Shown: positions 17,035 to 26,643, counted from the stretch's first letter. The stretch is DNA of 64,000 nt from Paracoccus chinensis (GCF_900102885.1 NZ_FNGE01000003.1:248001-312000); one strand, 5' to 3'. Notes: generated from the sequence alone by a model not told the origin. Numbers and translations: made by a program.

Positions 17035-18012
17035 TCAGCCAGCGGATGATGCAAGCGGTCCCGGAACTGTTCCGTCGGCATGCTTCCAGCCTGCAAACTC
17101 GTCAAGGATCATGCGGCGGAAGATCGAGCCCGCCAGCCCGAGCGGACGGGCGCGGCGGTGGATCAGGTAGCAGGTGTTGGCGCCGCGGCTGCCGCGGGCG
17201 GCGATCTCGCGGATGTCCCCCCTGGCCACCCAAGGGGCCGCGAAGGCCACCGGCATGAATCCAAGATAGCGCGAGGACAGGATCAGCAGCATCCGCGACA
17301 GGATCGTGGGCGCCACGGCGGTCACCGTGAAGGCGCCGACGAAGTCCGAGTAATCGGCGTCCTGCGCGACCTCGGCCGCGACGAAATCGTGGCGGCGCAG
17401 TTCCTCCATCGTCAGACAGGCGTCGTCGCGGGAAAACAGCGGATGGTCCTTGCCGCAGAAGACGCCCATCCGTTCCTTGCAGACGGGCGTGGCAACCAGC
17501 GCATCGCTTTGGCGGATCAGCGCCGTGAAGCCGAGGTCGGCCGAGCCTTCCAGCACCGACGCCAGCACGTGGTCCGGCGAGGTCATCCGCAGGTTCAGTT
17601 TGAGCCCGGGATAACGGTCCTTGATGCGGGCGATGGCGCGCGACAGGGGATCGGCGAACTCGAACAGGAAGCTGTCGTCGGCGAACATCGAGACCTCGCC
17701 TTCCAGCTTGTGCGTCGCCGCCCCGATGAAATCCGTGAAGCGTCCGATCTCGCTCATCAGCTGGATGGCGGCGGAGTGGACCATCTGCCCCTGCTCGGTC
17801 AGCCGAAATCCCGAACGGCCCCGGTCGCATAGCCGCATCGACAGCCGCGCTTCCAGCCGGGACAGCGTCAGGCTGATTGCCGACTTTCCCTTGCCCAGAC
17901 GCCCCTGCGCAGCGGTGATGCCGCCTGCCTCGACGATCTCGATGAATTCGCGCAGGGCCGCGATGTCGATGTCCGACAGGCTCCCGCGGAAAGGCGTTCC
18001 CGAATGCGTCAC
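17035..18012 (-). CDS. LysR-type transcriptional regulator
   Basis: A 325-residue LysR regulator starting with GTG at 18012. The winged helix-turn-helix covers about residues 14-75 (REFIEIVEAGGITAAQGRLGKGKSAISLTLSRLE); the rest is a periplasmic-binding-like effector domain. The HTH differs from the usual form at the SQPAVS-type position (GKSAIS). It is divergent from the aminotransferase gene at 18149 across a gap with an inverted repeat at 18039-18064, so it probably controls that gene and itself. The C-terminal tail HADGTVPGPLASSAG looks unstructured. Confidence 0.9.
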   Translation of the reverse strand: MTHSGTPFRGSLSDIDIAALREFIEIVEAGGITAAQGRLGKGKSAISLTLSRLEARLSMRLCDRGRSGFRLTEQGQMVHSAAIQLMSEIGRFTDFIGAATHKLEGEVSMFADDSFLFEFADPLSRAIARIKDRYPGLKLNLRMTSPDHVLASVLEGSADLGFTALIRQSDALVATPVCKERMGVFCGKDHPLFSRDDACLTMEELRRHDFVAAEVAQDADYSDFVGAFTVTAVAPTILSRMLLILSSRYLGFMPVAFAAPWVARGDIREIAARGSRGANTCYLIHRRARPLGLAGSIFRRMILDEFAGWKHADGTVPGPLASSAG

Positions 18013-18038
18013 TGACCTTTCCCCCGCTGCGGTCCGCG

Positions 18039-18064
18039 CAAGGTTTTCAGTTCGTCAAACCTTG
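18039..18064. promoter_or_regulatory. Inverted repeat, likely LysR operator
   Basis: Perfect 8-bp arms CAAGGTTT and AAACCTTG with a 10-base spacer, in the divergent gap between the LysR gene (start 18012) and the aminotransferase (start 18149). Confidence 0.6.
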
Positions 18065-18148
18065 GTCAAGCACTCCGGTGTCGACAACCGCCGAGGCGCC
18101 GGGCAGGCTTGCGGCGCCCAGCTTTTCCAATTCCGCAGGACTTCCGAC

Positions 18149-19531
18149 ATGGACGACATGACCAACTTCGGCAACACGGCCGAGGCGCGCGACATCCGTC
18201 ACCATTTCCACGGCTACACCAACGCCCGGCGCCACATGGACGTGGGTCCGATGATCATCGAGGACGGCGAGGGCATCTATGTCACCGACACCTCTGGCAA
18301 GCGCTACATCGAAGGTCTCGCCGGGCTGTGGAGCGTGGGCGTCGGCTTCAAGGAACGCCGGCTGATCGAGGCCGCGACCCGCCAGCTGGAAAAGCTGCCC
18401 TTCTACCACAATTTCGGCCACAAGAGCCACGGCCCTGCAATCGATCTGGCCGAGAAGCTGGTCGGGATCGCGCCCGTCCCCATGAGCAAGGTCTTCTACA
18501 CCAACTCGGGGTCCGAGGCGAACGACACCGTGCTGAAGATGGTGTGGTACCGTTCGAACGCGCTGGGCAAGCCGGAAAAGAAGAAGGTCATCGCCCGCAC
18601 GCGCGGCTATCACGGCGTGACGATTGCGGCGGCCAGCCTGACCGGGCTGCCCTACAACCACCGCTCCTTCGACCTGCCGCTGGACCGCGTGCTGCACACC
18701 ACCTGTCCGCATTACTGGAAGGAAGGCCGCGACGGCGAGAGCGAGGAACAGTTCGCCACCCGCTGCGCCGAGGATCTGGAGGCCTTGATCCAGCGCGAGG
18801 GTCCCGACACCGTCGCCGCCTTCTGGGCCGAGCCGGTGATGGGCGCGGGCGGCGTGGTTGTTCCGCCCAAGGGTTACTTCGACAAGATCCAGGCGGTGCT
18901 GGCGAAATACGACATCCTGTTCGTCGCCGACGAGGTCATCTGCGGCTTCGGCCGGACGGGCGAGATGTTCGGCTCGACCACCTACGGCATCCGGCCCGAC
19001 GTGATGGTGATGTCCAAGCAGATCACGTCAAGCTACGTGCCCTTCTCGGCCATCCTGATGAACGAGCGTTTCTTCGCCCCCATCGCGGATGAAAGCGACC
19101 GTATCAGCACCTTCGGCCATGGCTACACGGCAGGCGGCCACCCGCTTGGCGCGGCGGTCGCGCTGGAGAACCTCGCGATCATCCAGGAGAACGACCTGGT
19201 CGGCAACGCACGCGAGGTCGGCGCCCATTTCCGCGCCCGGCTGGAAACGCTGAAGTCCAGCCCGCTGGTGGGCGAGGTCCGGGGGGTCGGCCTGATCGCG
19301 GCGGTCGAGCTGGTCGAGGACAAGCAGGCCAAATCCGTGACGACACCCGGCCGGCTGGGCACGATGATGAACGCGGCCATGCACCGCAACGGGCTGATCT
19401 CGCGCAACATGACGGACACCGTGGCCTTCTGTCCGCCGATGATCATCACCCGCCAGCAGGCCGACGACATGTTCGAGATCGTCGCCAAGTCGCTGGCCGA
19501 ACTCGAGGCCGAGGTCGGCGCCCCCGCCTGA
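18149..19531 (+). CDS. Class III omega-aminotransferase (putrescine/omega-amino acid:pyruvate type)
   Basis: A 460-residue fold-type I PLP enzyme of the class III (omega) group. Visible features are GLAGLWSVGVGF near 56-67, the PLP phosphate-cup motif NSGSEAND (119-126), the ring-binding aspartate D261 in DEVICGFGRTG, and the Schiff-base lysine K290 in MSKQITSSYVPFSA. The whole resembles SpuC-type putrescine-pyruvate and related beta-alanine or taurine transaminases; the exact amine is unknown. The start at 18149 was taken over the much longer open frame, which is antisense to the LysR gene. Its converging neighbour is an acetylpolyamine amidohydrolase-like gene, which supports a polyamine substrate. 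Confidence 0.9.
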   Translation: MDDMTNFGNTAEARDIRHHFHGYTNARRHMDVGPMIIEDGEGIYVTDTSGKRYIEGLAGLWSVGVGFKERRLIEAATRQLEKLPFYHNFGHKSHGPAIDLAEKLVGIAPVPMSKVFYTNSGSEANDTVLKMVWYRSNALGKPEKKKVIARTRGYHGVTIAAASLTGLPYNHRSFDLPLDRVLHTTCPHYWKEGRDGESEEQFATRCAEDLEALIQREGPDTVAAFWAEPVMGAGGVVVPPKGYFDKIQAVLAKYDILFVADEVICGFGRTGEMFGSTTYGIRPDVMVMSKQITSSYVPFSAILMNERFFAPIADESDRISTFGHGYTAGGHPLGAAVALENLAIIQENDLVGNAREVGAHFRARLETLKSSPLVGEVRGVGLIAAVELVEDKQAKSVTTPGRLGTMMNAAMHRNGLISRNMTDTVAFCPPMIITRQQADDMFEIVAKSLAELEAEVGAPA

Positions 19532-19545
19532 GGCCGGGGGCAGCC

Positions 19546-20586
19546 TCACATCCCCGAGCGAAGTCCCTGCAGGAAGCGCTCCAGGCAGTCGCCGATCACG
19601 GACACCTGGTAGCCGCCTTCCTGCACGACGACGACGGGGATGCCGGCCGAGGCCACGGCCCGGCCCGCCTCGTGGAAGGCCTCGGTCGTGACACGGACGA
19701 GGCTCAGCGGGTCCTCGACGTGGGTGTCGTAGCCGAGGGCCAGGACCAGCGCCTCGGCCCCGTAGCCGGCGACCGCATCGAGACCCTGGCGGATGGCGGC
19801 CAGGAAAGCCTCGTCGCCCGAACCGGGGGGCAGGAGGAGATTGAGGTTGAAGCCCTCGCCTTCGCCCCTGCCCCGCTCGTGAACGCGGCCGGTGAAGAAG
19901 GGGTAATAGGCATCGGGATCCACATGGACCGAAACGGTCATGACATCGGCCCGGTCATAGAAGATCGACTGCGTGCCGTCCCCATGATGGGCGTCGATGT
20001 CCAGCACCGCGACCTTGCCGAAGCGGCTGCGCAGCCGCTCGGCCGCAATGGCGCTGTTGTTCATGTAGCAGAATCCGCTGGCCCGGTCGGCCCGGCAGTG
20101 GTGGCCCGAGGGCCGGCACAGCGCATAGGCCGCGCGCTCTCCCGCCGCCACCGCATCCGCGGCGGCCGTCGCGCTGTGGGTTGCGCGCAGGGCCGAGATC
20201 CAGGTGAACTCGCCCAGGGGCACGGCAAGGTCGCCCAAGTAATAGCCCGTTTGCGCGATCAGGTGATCCGTCGGACAGGGCGGCCGGACGCGCTCGGCGG
20301 ACAGGTCCGGAAAGGTGTTGGGCAGGACCTCGGGGCCATGCACCGGCAGCTCCTGCCAGCGGCGGAAGGCGGATTCGAGAAAGTCCATGTAATGCGCCGG
20401 GTGGACCTTGCCCGCGGGCGCGCGGCCATGGTCGGGCGGTGTTTCCGGGGTGATGCCCATGCGCGCCAGCGCGTCCAGCAGGGCGCCGGTCCGCGCGGGC
20501 ACGTCCGTCGGGGCGGCCAGTTCCCCGAAGCGCATGAACTGTTTCGGGGAATGAAGGGCCTGGTCAGGGGAATAGAATGCACGCAT
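19546..20586 (-). CDS. Histone deacetylase family protein, acetylpolyamine amidohydrolase-like
   Basis: A 346-residue zinc hydrolase of the arginase/deacetylase superfamily. The active site is complete: the charge-relay pair H162-H163 in RPSGHHC, zinc ligands D198 and H200 in LDIDAHHGDGT, D287 in GYDTH, and the transition-state tyrosine Y326 in QEGGYQ. Length and the first 20 residues (MRAFYSPDQALHSPKQFM) match bacterial acetylpolyamine amidohydrolases, which remove acetyl groups from N-acetylputrescine, acetylcadaverine and similar amines. It converges on the aminotransferase with 14 bases between stops and is divergent from the LysR gene at 20693. Confidence 0.9.
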   Translation of the reverse strand: MRAFYSPDQALHSPKQFMRFGELAAPTDVPARTGALLDALARMGITPETPPDHGRAPAGKVHPAHYMDFLESAFRRWQELPVHGPEVLPNTFPDLSAERVRPPCPTDHLIAQTGYYLGDLAVPLGEFTWISALRATHSATAAADAVAAGERAAYALCRPSGHHCRADRASGFCYMNNSAIAAERLRSRFGKVAVLDIDAHHGDGTQSIFYDRADVMTVSVHVDPDAYYPFFTGRVHERGRGEGEGFNLNLLLPPGSGDEAFLAAIRQGLDAVAGYGAEALVLALGYDTHVEDPLSLVRVTTEAFHEAGRAVASAGIPVVVVQEGGYQVSVIGDCLERFLQGLRSGM

Positions 20587-20646
20587 CGGATAGACCTTTG
20601 AAGCCGCCCTCGGGGCGGGAAAGCGATTGCACAGGGCGCAAGATCC

Positions 20647-20669
20647 GGGAAAGCTTCAGCTTCTTTCCC
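20647..20669. promoter_or_regulatory. Inverted repeat, likely LysR operator
   Basis: Arms GGGAAAG and CTTTCCC with a 9-base spacer in the gap between the deacetylase-family gene and the LysR gene, ending 23 bases before the LysR start codon. Confidence 0.45.
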
Positions 20670-20692
20670 ATCCTGACCGCACCCGGCCTGAC

Positions 20693-21598
20693 ATGACGAC
20701 CCTGAACTGGAACCATCTCCGCATCTTCGCCGCCATTGTGGAAAACGGCGGTCTCACCCGGGCCGCGCAGGTTCTGGGGATGAGCCAGTCGGCCGTCAGC
20801 CAGACCCTGCAGCGGCTGGAAACGGCGATGGACCGTACCCTGGTCCGTCGCGAGGGGCGCAGCTTCAGCCTGACCCCTGTGGGCGAGGCGGTGCTGGCCG
20901 ATGTCCAGGCGATGCAGGTCGCGGCCGAACGCATCGGGCTGCGCGTCGGCCAGCACCGGCCCGAACTTCGGGTGATGACTGTCTCGAACCTGATCTCTCC
21001 GCTGCTGGACGAAGCCTTCCGCCTGTTCCACCAGCGCCACCCCGAAGTGCTGCTGCGGATCGAGGTCCGCAATAGCCACGACATCGTGGCGACCCTGCGC
21101 GAGCAGGCGCAGGGCCTGGGCATCTGCCTGCTGACCGAGCCGGTGCCGGAACTCGACTGCCGCTTCCTGTTTCAGGACGAATGGTCGGTCTTCTGCGGGG
21201 TCGAGCATCCCTTCTTCGGCCGCGAGGAGGTCACGCTGGACGAGCTGCGGCAAGAGCCCTTCGTGGCCTTCGCCTGCGCGCGCGAGGGAGCCGGGCTGGA
21301 GCCCATGGGTCCCCTCAGCATCCGCCTCGGGCTTGGCCGCAGCACCAGCGGCACCAGTTCCCATGTCGAGGAGGTGCGGCGCATGATCGTCTCGGGCGTG
21401 GGGCTTGGCCTCTTGCCCTGGACCTCGGCCCGCGCCGAGGTGAAGGCCGGGCTGCTCTGGCCGGTCCGCACCACGGGCGAATGGCTGGGGACGCATATCT
21501 ACCTTGTCCGCCACCCCCGCGGCTGCGCCCTGGCCGAGACTCAGTTCGTCGACGTGATCGAGGAACTGCTGCCGCTCCTCCCCTCCTCGCCCCGCTGA
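20693..21598 (+). CDS. LysR-type transcriptional regulator
   Basis: A 301-residue LysR regulator. The N-terminal HTH is textbook (LRIFAAIVENGGLTRAAQVLGMSQSAVSQTLQRLE, residues about 8-42), followed by the wing and an effector-binding domain of usual length. It is divergent from the acetylpolyamine amidohydrolase-like gene, so it probably controls that gene, with the inverted repeat at 20647 as candidate site. Its stop converges on the ThDP enzyme gene, the two stop codons lying in one small hairpin. Confidence 0.92.
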   Translation: MTTLNWNHLRIFAAIVENGGLTRAAQVLGMSQSAVSQTLQRLETAMDRTLVRREGRSFSLTPVGEAVLADVQAMQVAAERIGLRVGQHRPELRVMTVSNLISPLLDEAFRLFHQRHPEVLLRIEVRNSHDIVATLREQAQGLGICLLTEPVPELDCRFLFQDEWSVFCGVEHPFFGREEVTLDELRQEPFVAFACAREGAGLEPMGPLSIRLGLGRSTSGTSSHVEEVRRMIVSGVGLGLLPWTSARAEVKAGLLWPVRTTGEWLGTHIYLVRHPRGCALAETQFVDVIEELLPLLPSSPR

Positions 21599-21611
21599 CT
21601 GGCTGGTCAGC
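21594..21611. terminator. Short hairpin over two convergent stop codons
   Basis: GCTGAC-TGGCTG-GTCAGC contains the stop codons of the LysR gene and of the ThDP enzyme gene. The stem is only 6 bp and no T-run follows, so termination is a guess. Confidence 0.35.
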
Positions 21612-23145
21612 ACAGCATCGCCTCGATCAGCATCGGGCCGGGCTCGCAGACCGAGGCGGCGATGGCGCGGTGCAGTTCGGCGGCGTCCTCGACGCGCTGC
21701 GCGGGGACGCCCATGCCGCGGGCCAGCGCGCAGAAATCCAGATCGGGCCGCCGCAGGTCCAGCATGTCCAGCGCGGTCGGGCCGGGATTGGCGCCGACGC
21801 GCAGAAGCTCGCCCTTCAGGATCTCGTAGCTCCGGTTGGCGAAGATGACGGTGGTGACGTTCAGTCCCTCGCGCGCCTGGGTCCACAAGCCCTGCAGCGT
21901 GTACATGGCCGAGCCGTCCGCCTGCAGCGCCACGACCGGGCGGTCCGGGCAGGCGACCGAGGCCCCTGCCGCCAGCGGCACGCCGATCCCGATCGAGCCG
22001 CCGGTGATCGCCAGCCAGGACAGCGGCGCCGCGCCGGCCGCCAGCCTGCCCACATCGCGGCCGCGCGTGATCCCCTCGTCGACGATGATGGCGCCTTCCG
22101 GCAGGGCCGAGGAGATGGCCTGCGACAGCGCAAGGTCGTTCAGCGGCCCCGCCTGCGGGGCGACAGGGCGTGGCGCGTCGGTGCCTCGCCATGGCTTCGC
22201 CCCCACCAGTTCCGCCAGCGCGGCCAGCGCGGCGCGGCCATCCTGCGCGCGCTCGGCCAAGGTCAGGGTGCGGCAACTAGGCGGCAGCAGCACGCTGGGG
22301 CGGCCGGGATAGGCGAAGAAGGCGACCGGCTCGACGGTCTCGACCAGCACGGCGCGATCGAAGCCGGACAGTGCCTCAAGCGCCATGTCGATCGGATAGG
22401 GAATGCGCGGGATGACGGGCAGCCCTGCCCCCATCTCGACACGCCGGTTCGCGCCCGGCGCCATCACCGCCGCACCGGTTGCCTGCGCGATCCCGGCTGC
22501 CAGCTTCAGCGACTGCGGGTCCTCCAGCACCGTCCCGCCGATCAGCAGGACCGCGCCGGGGCCGAGCGCCTCGGCCGCGCGGGCGACAGAGTCGTCCGAA
22601 ACCAGGCCCGCCGGTCTCAGCGCCGGCGTCGGGGCGATCACCCCGCCCTCGTCCCAGCCGAGGTCGGCGGGCAGGATCAGGGTCGCCACCGCGCCGGGAT
22701 GCGAGGCTGCCGCCGCCCAGCCTTCCATTGCGTCCCGCGCAAGCGTCGCGGCCGAGCTGCCGGTCTTGACCCAGTCGGAAAACGGCGCGACCGCCCCCGA
22801 CAGGTCCGCCGACAGCGGCGCGTCATAGCCGAGGTGCCGCACCGCGTGCTCGCCCACCAAGTTCAGGACGGGCGAGCGTGCCTTGCGGGCGTTGTGCAGG
22901 TTGGCCGCGCCATTGGCGAAGCCGGGCGCCAGGTGCAGCAGCGTCGCGGCGGGCTTGCCTGCCATGCGCGCATAGCCGTCGGCGGCGCCGGTCACGACGC
23001 CCTCGAACAGCCCCAGCACGCAGCGCATCAGCCGCGTGCGGTCCAGCGCGTCCACGAACTGCATCTCGGACGTGCCCGGGTTGGCGAAACATACCTCTGT
23101 CCCCGCAGCGTGCAGGCTGCGGACGACGCTTTCCGCACCATTCAT
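21607..23145 (-). CDS. ThDP-dependent enzyme, acetolactate synthase / benzoylformate decarboxylase-like
   Basis: A 512-residue thiamine-diphosphate enzyme of the acetolactate synthase superfamily. The N-terminal Pyr domain carries CFANPGTSEM and the activating glutamate E48 in LFEGVVTGAADGYAR; the C-terminal PP domain has the metal/diphosphate motif as ADGSAMYTLQG...FANRSY rather than the usual GDG...NN. It lacks the length and quinone or FAD features needed to name it IlvB, and benzoylformate decarboxylase-like chemistry is equally possible. Its start overlaps the end of the ABC ATPase gene by 4 bases (ATGA), making it the last gene of the eight-gene operon, so it probably acts on a product of the imported compound. 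Confidence 0.82.
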   Translation of the reverse strand: MNGAESVVRSLHAAGTEVCFANPGTSEMQFVDALDRTRLMRCVLGLFEGVVTGAADGYARMAGKPAATLLHLAPGFANGAANLHNARKARSPVLNLVGEHAVRHLGYDAPLSADLSGAVAPFSDWVKTGSSAATLARDAMEGWAAAASHPGAVATLILPADLGWDEGGVIAPTPALRPAGLVSDDSVARAAEALGPGAVLLIGGTVLEDPQSLKLAAGIAQATGAAVMAPGANRRVEMGAGLPVIPRIPYPIDMALEALSGFDRAVLVETVEPVAFFAYPGRPSVLLPPSCRTLTLAERAQDGRAALAALAELVGAKPWRGTDAPRPVAPQAGPLNDLALSQAISSALPEGAIIVDEGITRGRDVGRLAAGAAPLSWLAITGGSIGIGVPLAAGASVACPDRPVVALQADGSAMYTLQGLWTQAREGLNVTTVIFANRSYEILKGELLRVGANPGPTALDMLDLRRPDLDFCALARGMGVPAQRVEDAAELHRAIAASVCEPGPMLIEAMLC

Positions 23146-24203
23146 GCGGCTTCCTTTCGAGCATGGGCGAGCACCTGAAGGCGCCGCGCCAGTGCCGGGC
23201 TTTCGTCCCCGGCGGTTTCCTTGGGCATGGGGGGCAGGCTTTCGGCGAAATGGCAGGCGACAAGGTCGTCGCCCACCGGTCGCAGCTCGGGCCGGTCGGT
23301 CCGGCAGCGGTCCTGCGCGAAGGGGCAGCGGGGGTGGAAGGCGCAGCCGGGGGGCGGCGCCATGGCGCTGGCGGTTTCCCCTTTCAGCGGCACCTGCGGC
23401 ACGCGGCCCGAGGCCACCGGCCGGGGCGCGGCTGCGATCAGCGAGCGGGTGTAGGGATGGCGCGGGTCGGCAAACAGCTGCGAGGCTTCGGCCATTTCCA
23501 CGATGCGGCCCAGGTACATGACCGCCACGCGGGTCGCGATGTGACGCACCACGGCCAGGTCGTGGCTGATGAAGACATAGGCCACGCCCGTCTCGGCCTG
23601 AAGGTCCTGCAGCAGGTTGACAATCTGTGCCTGGATCGAAACGTCCAGCGCGCTGACCGGCTCGTCGCAGACGATCAGGCGCGGGTTCGTCGCCAGCGCC
23701 CGCGCGATGCCGACGCGCTGGCGCTGGCCGCCGGAAAACTCGTGCGGATAGCGGCCCGCATGCCAGGACGACAGACCGGCCATCGACAGAACCTCGTCGA
23801 TGCGGCGGTCCAGTGCCGCGCCGCTGGCCATGCCGTGCAGGCGCAGCGGCTCGGCGATGACCTCGCGCACGGTCATGCGCGGGTTGAGCGAGCCGAAGGG
23901 GTCCTGAAAGATCATCTGCATCTCGCGCCGCGCGGCGCGCAGTTCCGCCGGGGACAGCGCGAAGATGTCGCGCCCGTTCAGCAGCGCCCGGCCCCCGGTC
24001 GGCTCCTGCAGGCGCAGGATGGTGCGCCCGGCGGTGGACTTGCCGCAGCCGGACTCGCCCACGATGGCCAGGGTCTCGCCCGCCTCCAGCGTGAAGCTGA
24101 TGTCGGTGACGGCCTGCACGGCGCCGGTGACACGCCGCAGAAGGCCCCGGCGGACGGGGAAATGCTTGGTCAGCTTCTCGACCGACAGAAGCGGCGCGTT
24201 CAT
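23142..24203 (-). CDS. ABC transporter ATP-binding protein, DppF/OppF type
   Basis: A 353-residue ATPase of the peptide/nickel/opine importer family. Walker A is GESGCGKST (49-57), the signature [15 protein letters not shown], Walker B LIVCDEPVSALD, and the switch histidine is in VFISHDLAVV. The C-terminal oligopeptide-family extension with CAFHPRCPFAQDRC carries the cysteines that in related ATPases hold an iron-sulfur cluster. Its start overlaps the stop of the DppD-type gene by 4 bases. The frame continues upstream to 24347, but [15 protein letters not shown] is the family start. Confidence 0.94.
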   Translation of the reverse strand: MNAPLLSVEKLTKHFPVRRGLLRRVTGAVQAVTDISFTLEAGETLAIVGESGCGKSTAGRTILRLQEPTGGRALLNGRDIFALSPAELRAARREMQMIFQDPFGSLNPRMTVREVIAEPLRLHGMASGAALDRRIDEVLSMAGLSSWHAGRYPHEFSGGQRQRVGIARALATNPRLIVCDEPVSALDVSIQAQIVNLLQDLQAETGVAYVFISHDLAVVRHIATRVAVMYLGRIVEMAEASQLFADPRHPYTRSLIAAAPRPVASGRVPQVPLKGETASAMAPPPGCAFHPRCPFAQDRCRTDRPELRPVGDDLVACHFAESLPPMPKETAGDESPALARRLQVLAHARKEAA

Positions 24204-25186
24204 GCCGCGATCTCCTCGATGGGGGCGCGCCAGCAGGCGACGCTGTGGTCCGTCCCGATGGCTGCCAGCGGAGGCTGCTCGGCCCGGCAGACGTCGATGG
24301 CCAGCGGACAGCGCGAGGCGAAGCGGCAGCCCTTGCGGTTCGCCCAAGGCGGCGGGACCGAGCCGGGGATGGTGGCAAGCCGGTCGGCGGGCGCGTCCAG
24401 CCGGGGCACGGCGGCCATCAGGCCGATGGTGTAGGGATGCTGCGGATCGGCGAACAGCGCCCCGGTCGGCGCGCGCTCCACCACCTTGCCGCCATACATC
24501 ACCGCCACCTCGTCGCAGGTCTCGGCCACGACGCCCAGATCGTGGGTGATCAGCAGGATGGCGGTGCCGGTGCGTTCCTGCAGGCTCTGCAGCAGTTCCA
24601 GGATCTGCGCCTGCACCGTCACGTCCAGCGCCGTCGTGGGCTCGTCGGCGATCAGCAGCACGGGGTCGTTGGCCAGAGCCATCGCGATCATCACCCGCTG
24701 GCGCTGACCGCCCGAGAGCTGATGCGGATAGTCGTCGATGCGCTTGGCGGGCGACGGCAGGCCCACCATGTCCAGCAACTCGATGGCCCGGTCACGGGCG
24801 GCGCGGTCCGACAGGTCCGAATGGGCCTGCAGCATCTCGCGCAACTGCACCCCTAGCGTATAGACGGGGTTCAGCGAGGTCATCGGCTCCTGGAACACCA
24901 TGCCGATGCGGCCGCCGCGCAGCTTGCGCATCTCGGCCTCTGGCAGGGACAGAAGGTCGCGCCCTTCGAACATGATCCGCCCGCCCGCGTAATGGCCGGG
25001 GGGCTGCGGGACCAGCCGCATCACGGCCAGCGAGGTCACCGACTTGCCGCAGCCGGATTCCCCCACCAGCCCCAGCGTGCGCCCCTTTTCAAGCGTCAGG
25101 TCGATGCCGTTGACGGCGGGGAAGCGGTGCCGGGGGGTGCCGAACTCAACGACAAGGTTCTCGATGGACAGAAGCGGTTGGGTCAT
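24200..25186 (-). CDS. ABC transporter ATP-binding protein, DppD/OppD type
   Basis: A 328-residue ATPase, partner of the DppF-type protein. Walker A GESGCGKS spans residues 43-50, the signature is [15 protein letters not shown], Walker [13 protein letters not shown], and [26 protein letters not shown] gives the H-loop. The C-terminal family extension includes [15 protein letters not shown]. It overlaps by 4 bases both the gene before it (amidohydrolase) and the one after, so the ATPases are translationally coupled to a catabolic enzyme. Confidence 0.94.
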   Translation of the reverse strand: MTQPLLSIENLVVEFGTPRHRFPAVNGIDLTLEKGRTLGLVGESGCGKSVTSLAVMRLVPQPPGHYAGGRIMFEGRDLLSLPEAEMRKLRGGRIGMVFQEPMTSLNPVYTLGVQLREMLQAHSDLSDRAARDRAIELLDMVGLPSPAKRIDDYPHQLSGGQRQRVMIAMALANDPVLLIADEPTTALDVTVQAQILELLQSLQERTGTAILLITHDLGVVAETCDEVAVMYGGKVVERAPTGALFADPQHPYTIGLMAAVPRLDAPADRLATIPGSVPPPWANRKGCRFASRCPLAIDVCRAEQPPLAAIGTDHSVACWRAPIEEIAA

Positions 25187-26622
25187 GGCGTCTTCCCGTA
25201 GGAAAGCGGCGAGGCCTGATCATGCGTCCGCCCGGCGTAGTCGCGGGTGGCGAAGTCGATCTCGGCCCGCCGCTGCGCGGCTTCCAGCCGGTCCAGCGCG
25301 GCGGGAAGGTCGAAGGCCAGCGCCCGCCCGTCCTCGACCACCTGTCGGCCATCGACGAAGACCTGCCGCACGGGACGCTCGCCCGCCACATAGATCAGCG
25401 AGCGCAGCGGGTCGCGCACGGGACGCATCGCGGGATGGTCGAGGTCGGCCATGAACAGGTCGGCCTTGGCGCCGGGCGCCAGCCGCCCGATGTCGTCCCG
25501 GCCCAGGATCGCGGCCCCGCCAACGGTCGCGGCGTCAAAGACGTCCGAGGTCCGCAAGTCGAACACGTCCCCCGACATCAGGCGCGAGTTGATCAGGACG
25601 TGGCGCATCTCCTCGATCATGTTGTGAGGATAGGTGTCGGTCCCGATCCCCAGCGGTACGCCCGCGCGGCGATAGCGGCCGAAGCTGCGGAGCGCGATCC
25701 CGCGGCGCTGGAACACGGTCGGGCAATGGGCAACCGCCGTGCCGCTGCCCGCCAGCCGGTCAAGGTCGCGGCCATGCGGCCAGTGGACCCAGGGGTGGTC
25801 GTTCAGGAAGATGCCGTGACCGATGATCGTGCCCTGCCCCAGCACGCCCAGGTCATCCAGCCATTCGACGGGAGTGCGGCCGTGGCGGCGGGTGATCTCG
25901 TGGAACTCGACCACCGACTGCGCCGCGTGGATCTGCATGGGGACGCCGCGCCGCTGCGCCTCGGCATGGCTGTCGCGGATCAGTTCGGGCGTGCAGGTGT
26001 CGATCTGCGACGGCGCGACCATCCCGGTGATGCGCCCGCAGTCATGGGCCGTGGCGCGGTCAATGAAATCCATGGCCTCGGCCATGGCGCGCTCGCCCCC
26101 GTCCGCGCCCCAGTCATAGTGGACGACATGGCCGTCGGTGGTGCCCCAGCTGGCCGAGCGATACATCGGCGCGACCACGCCGCGCAGCCCCGACTGCGCC
26201 AGCAGGTCCAGCCAGCCGTCATAGACGACCGACAGGTCCACCAGCGTTGTCACCCCGGATTGCAGCAGTTCGGAATAGGCGACCTGGGTGCAGGCACGGG
26301 TGCCCTCGCCGCTGGTGCCGAACAGCGGCATGTATTCGTAAAGCGAGCTCATATACAGCGCCGGGCTGCCGAGCTCGTCCAGGAAGCCCTTGTTCATCGG
26401 CTCGGACAGCGGGTGCGAGTGGATGTTCACCAGCCCCGGCGACACCATGCTGCGGCTGCCGTCGATCTGGCGCTCGGCCGGGCCGTCGTAGCGCCCGCCG
26501 ACATGCACCAGCCGGTCGCCCGCGAAGGCGACGTCGCCCGAGGCGAAGCGGTGGCTTTCGGCGGCCTCGTCCCAGGCAATGATCCACGGGCAGTCGCGGA
26601 TGACCGTGACGTTCTGTTCCAT
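25183..26622 (-). CDS. Metal-dependent amidohydrolase (TRZ/ATZ/SsnA-like)
   Basis: A 479-residue enzyme of the amidohydrolase superfamily. Metal ligands are visible: HxH in NIHSHPL (H68, H70), a third histidine in QIHAAQS, a fourth in IIGHGIF, and the aspartate of GTDTYPHNM. These fit the cytosine deaminase / N-ethylammeline chlorohydrolase / SsnA subgroup, which deaminate or hydrolyse heterocycles and amidines. The start at 26622 (MEQNVTV) has AAGGGA upstream; the longer frame to 26679 runs over the hairpin at 26644. Position between the binding protein and ATPases of the importer suggests the imported solute is its substrate or precursor. Confidence 0.88.
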   Translation of the reverse strand: MEQNVTVIRDCPWIIAWDEAAESHRFASGDVAFAGDRLVHVGGRYDGPAERQIDGSRSMVSPGLVNIHSHPLSEPMNKGFLDELGSPALYMSSLYEYMPLFGTSGEGTRACTQVAYSELLQSGVTTLVDLSVVYDGWLDLLAQSGLRGVVAPMYRSASWGTTDGHVVHYDWGADGGERAMAEAMDFIDRATAHDCGRITGMVAPSQIDTCTPELIRDSHAEAQRRGVPMQIHAAQSVVEFHEITRRHGRTPVEWLDDLGVLGQGTIIGHGIFLNDHPWVHWPHGRDLDRLAGSGTAVAHCPTVFQRRGIALRSFGRYRRAGVPLGIGTDTYPHNMIEEMRHVLINSRLMSGDVFDLRTSDVFDAATVGGAAILGRDDIGRLAPGAKADLFMADLDHPAMRPVRDPLRSLIYVAGERPVRQVFVDGRQVVEDGRALAFDLPAALDRLEAAQRRAEIDFATRDYAGRTHDQASPLSYGKTP

Positions 26623-26643
26623 GCTAATCCCTTGTCGCGAAGG

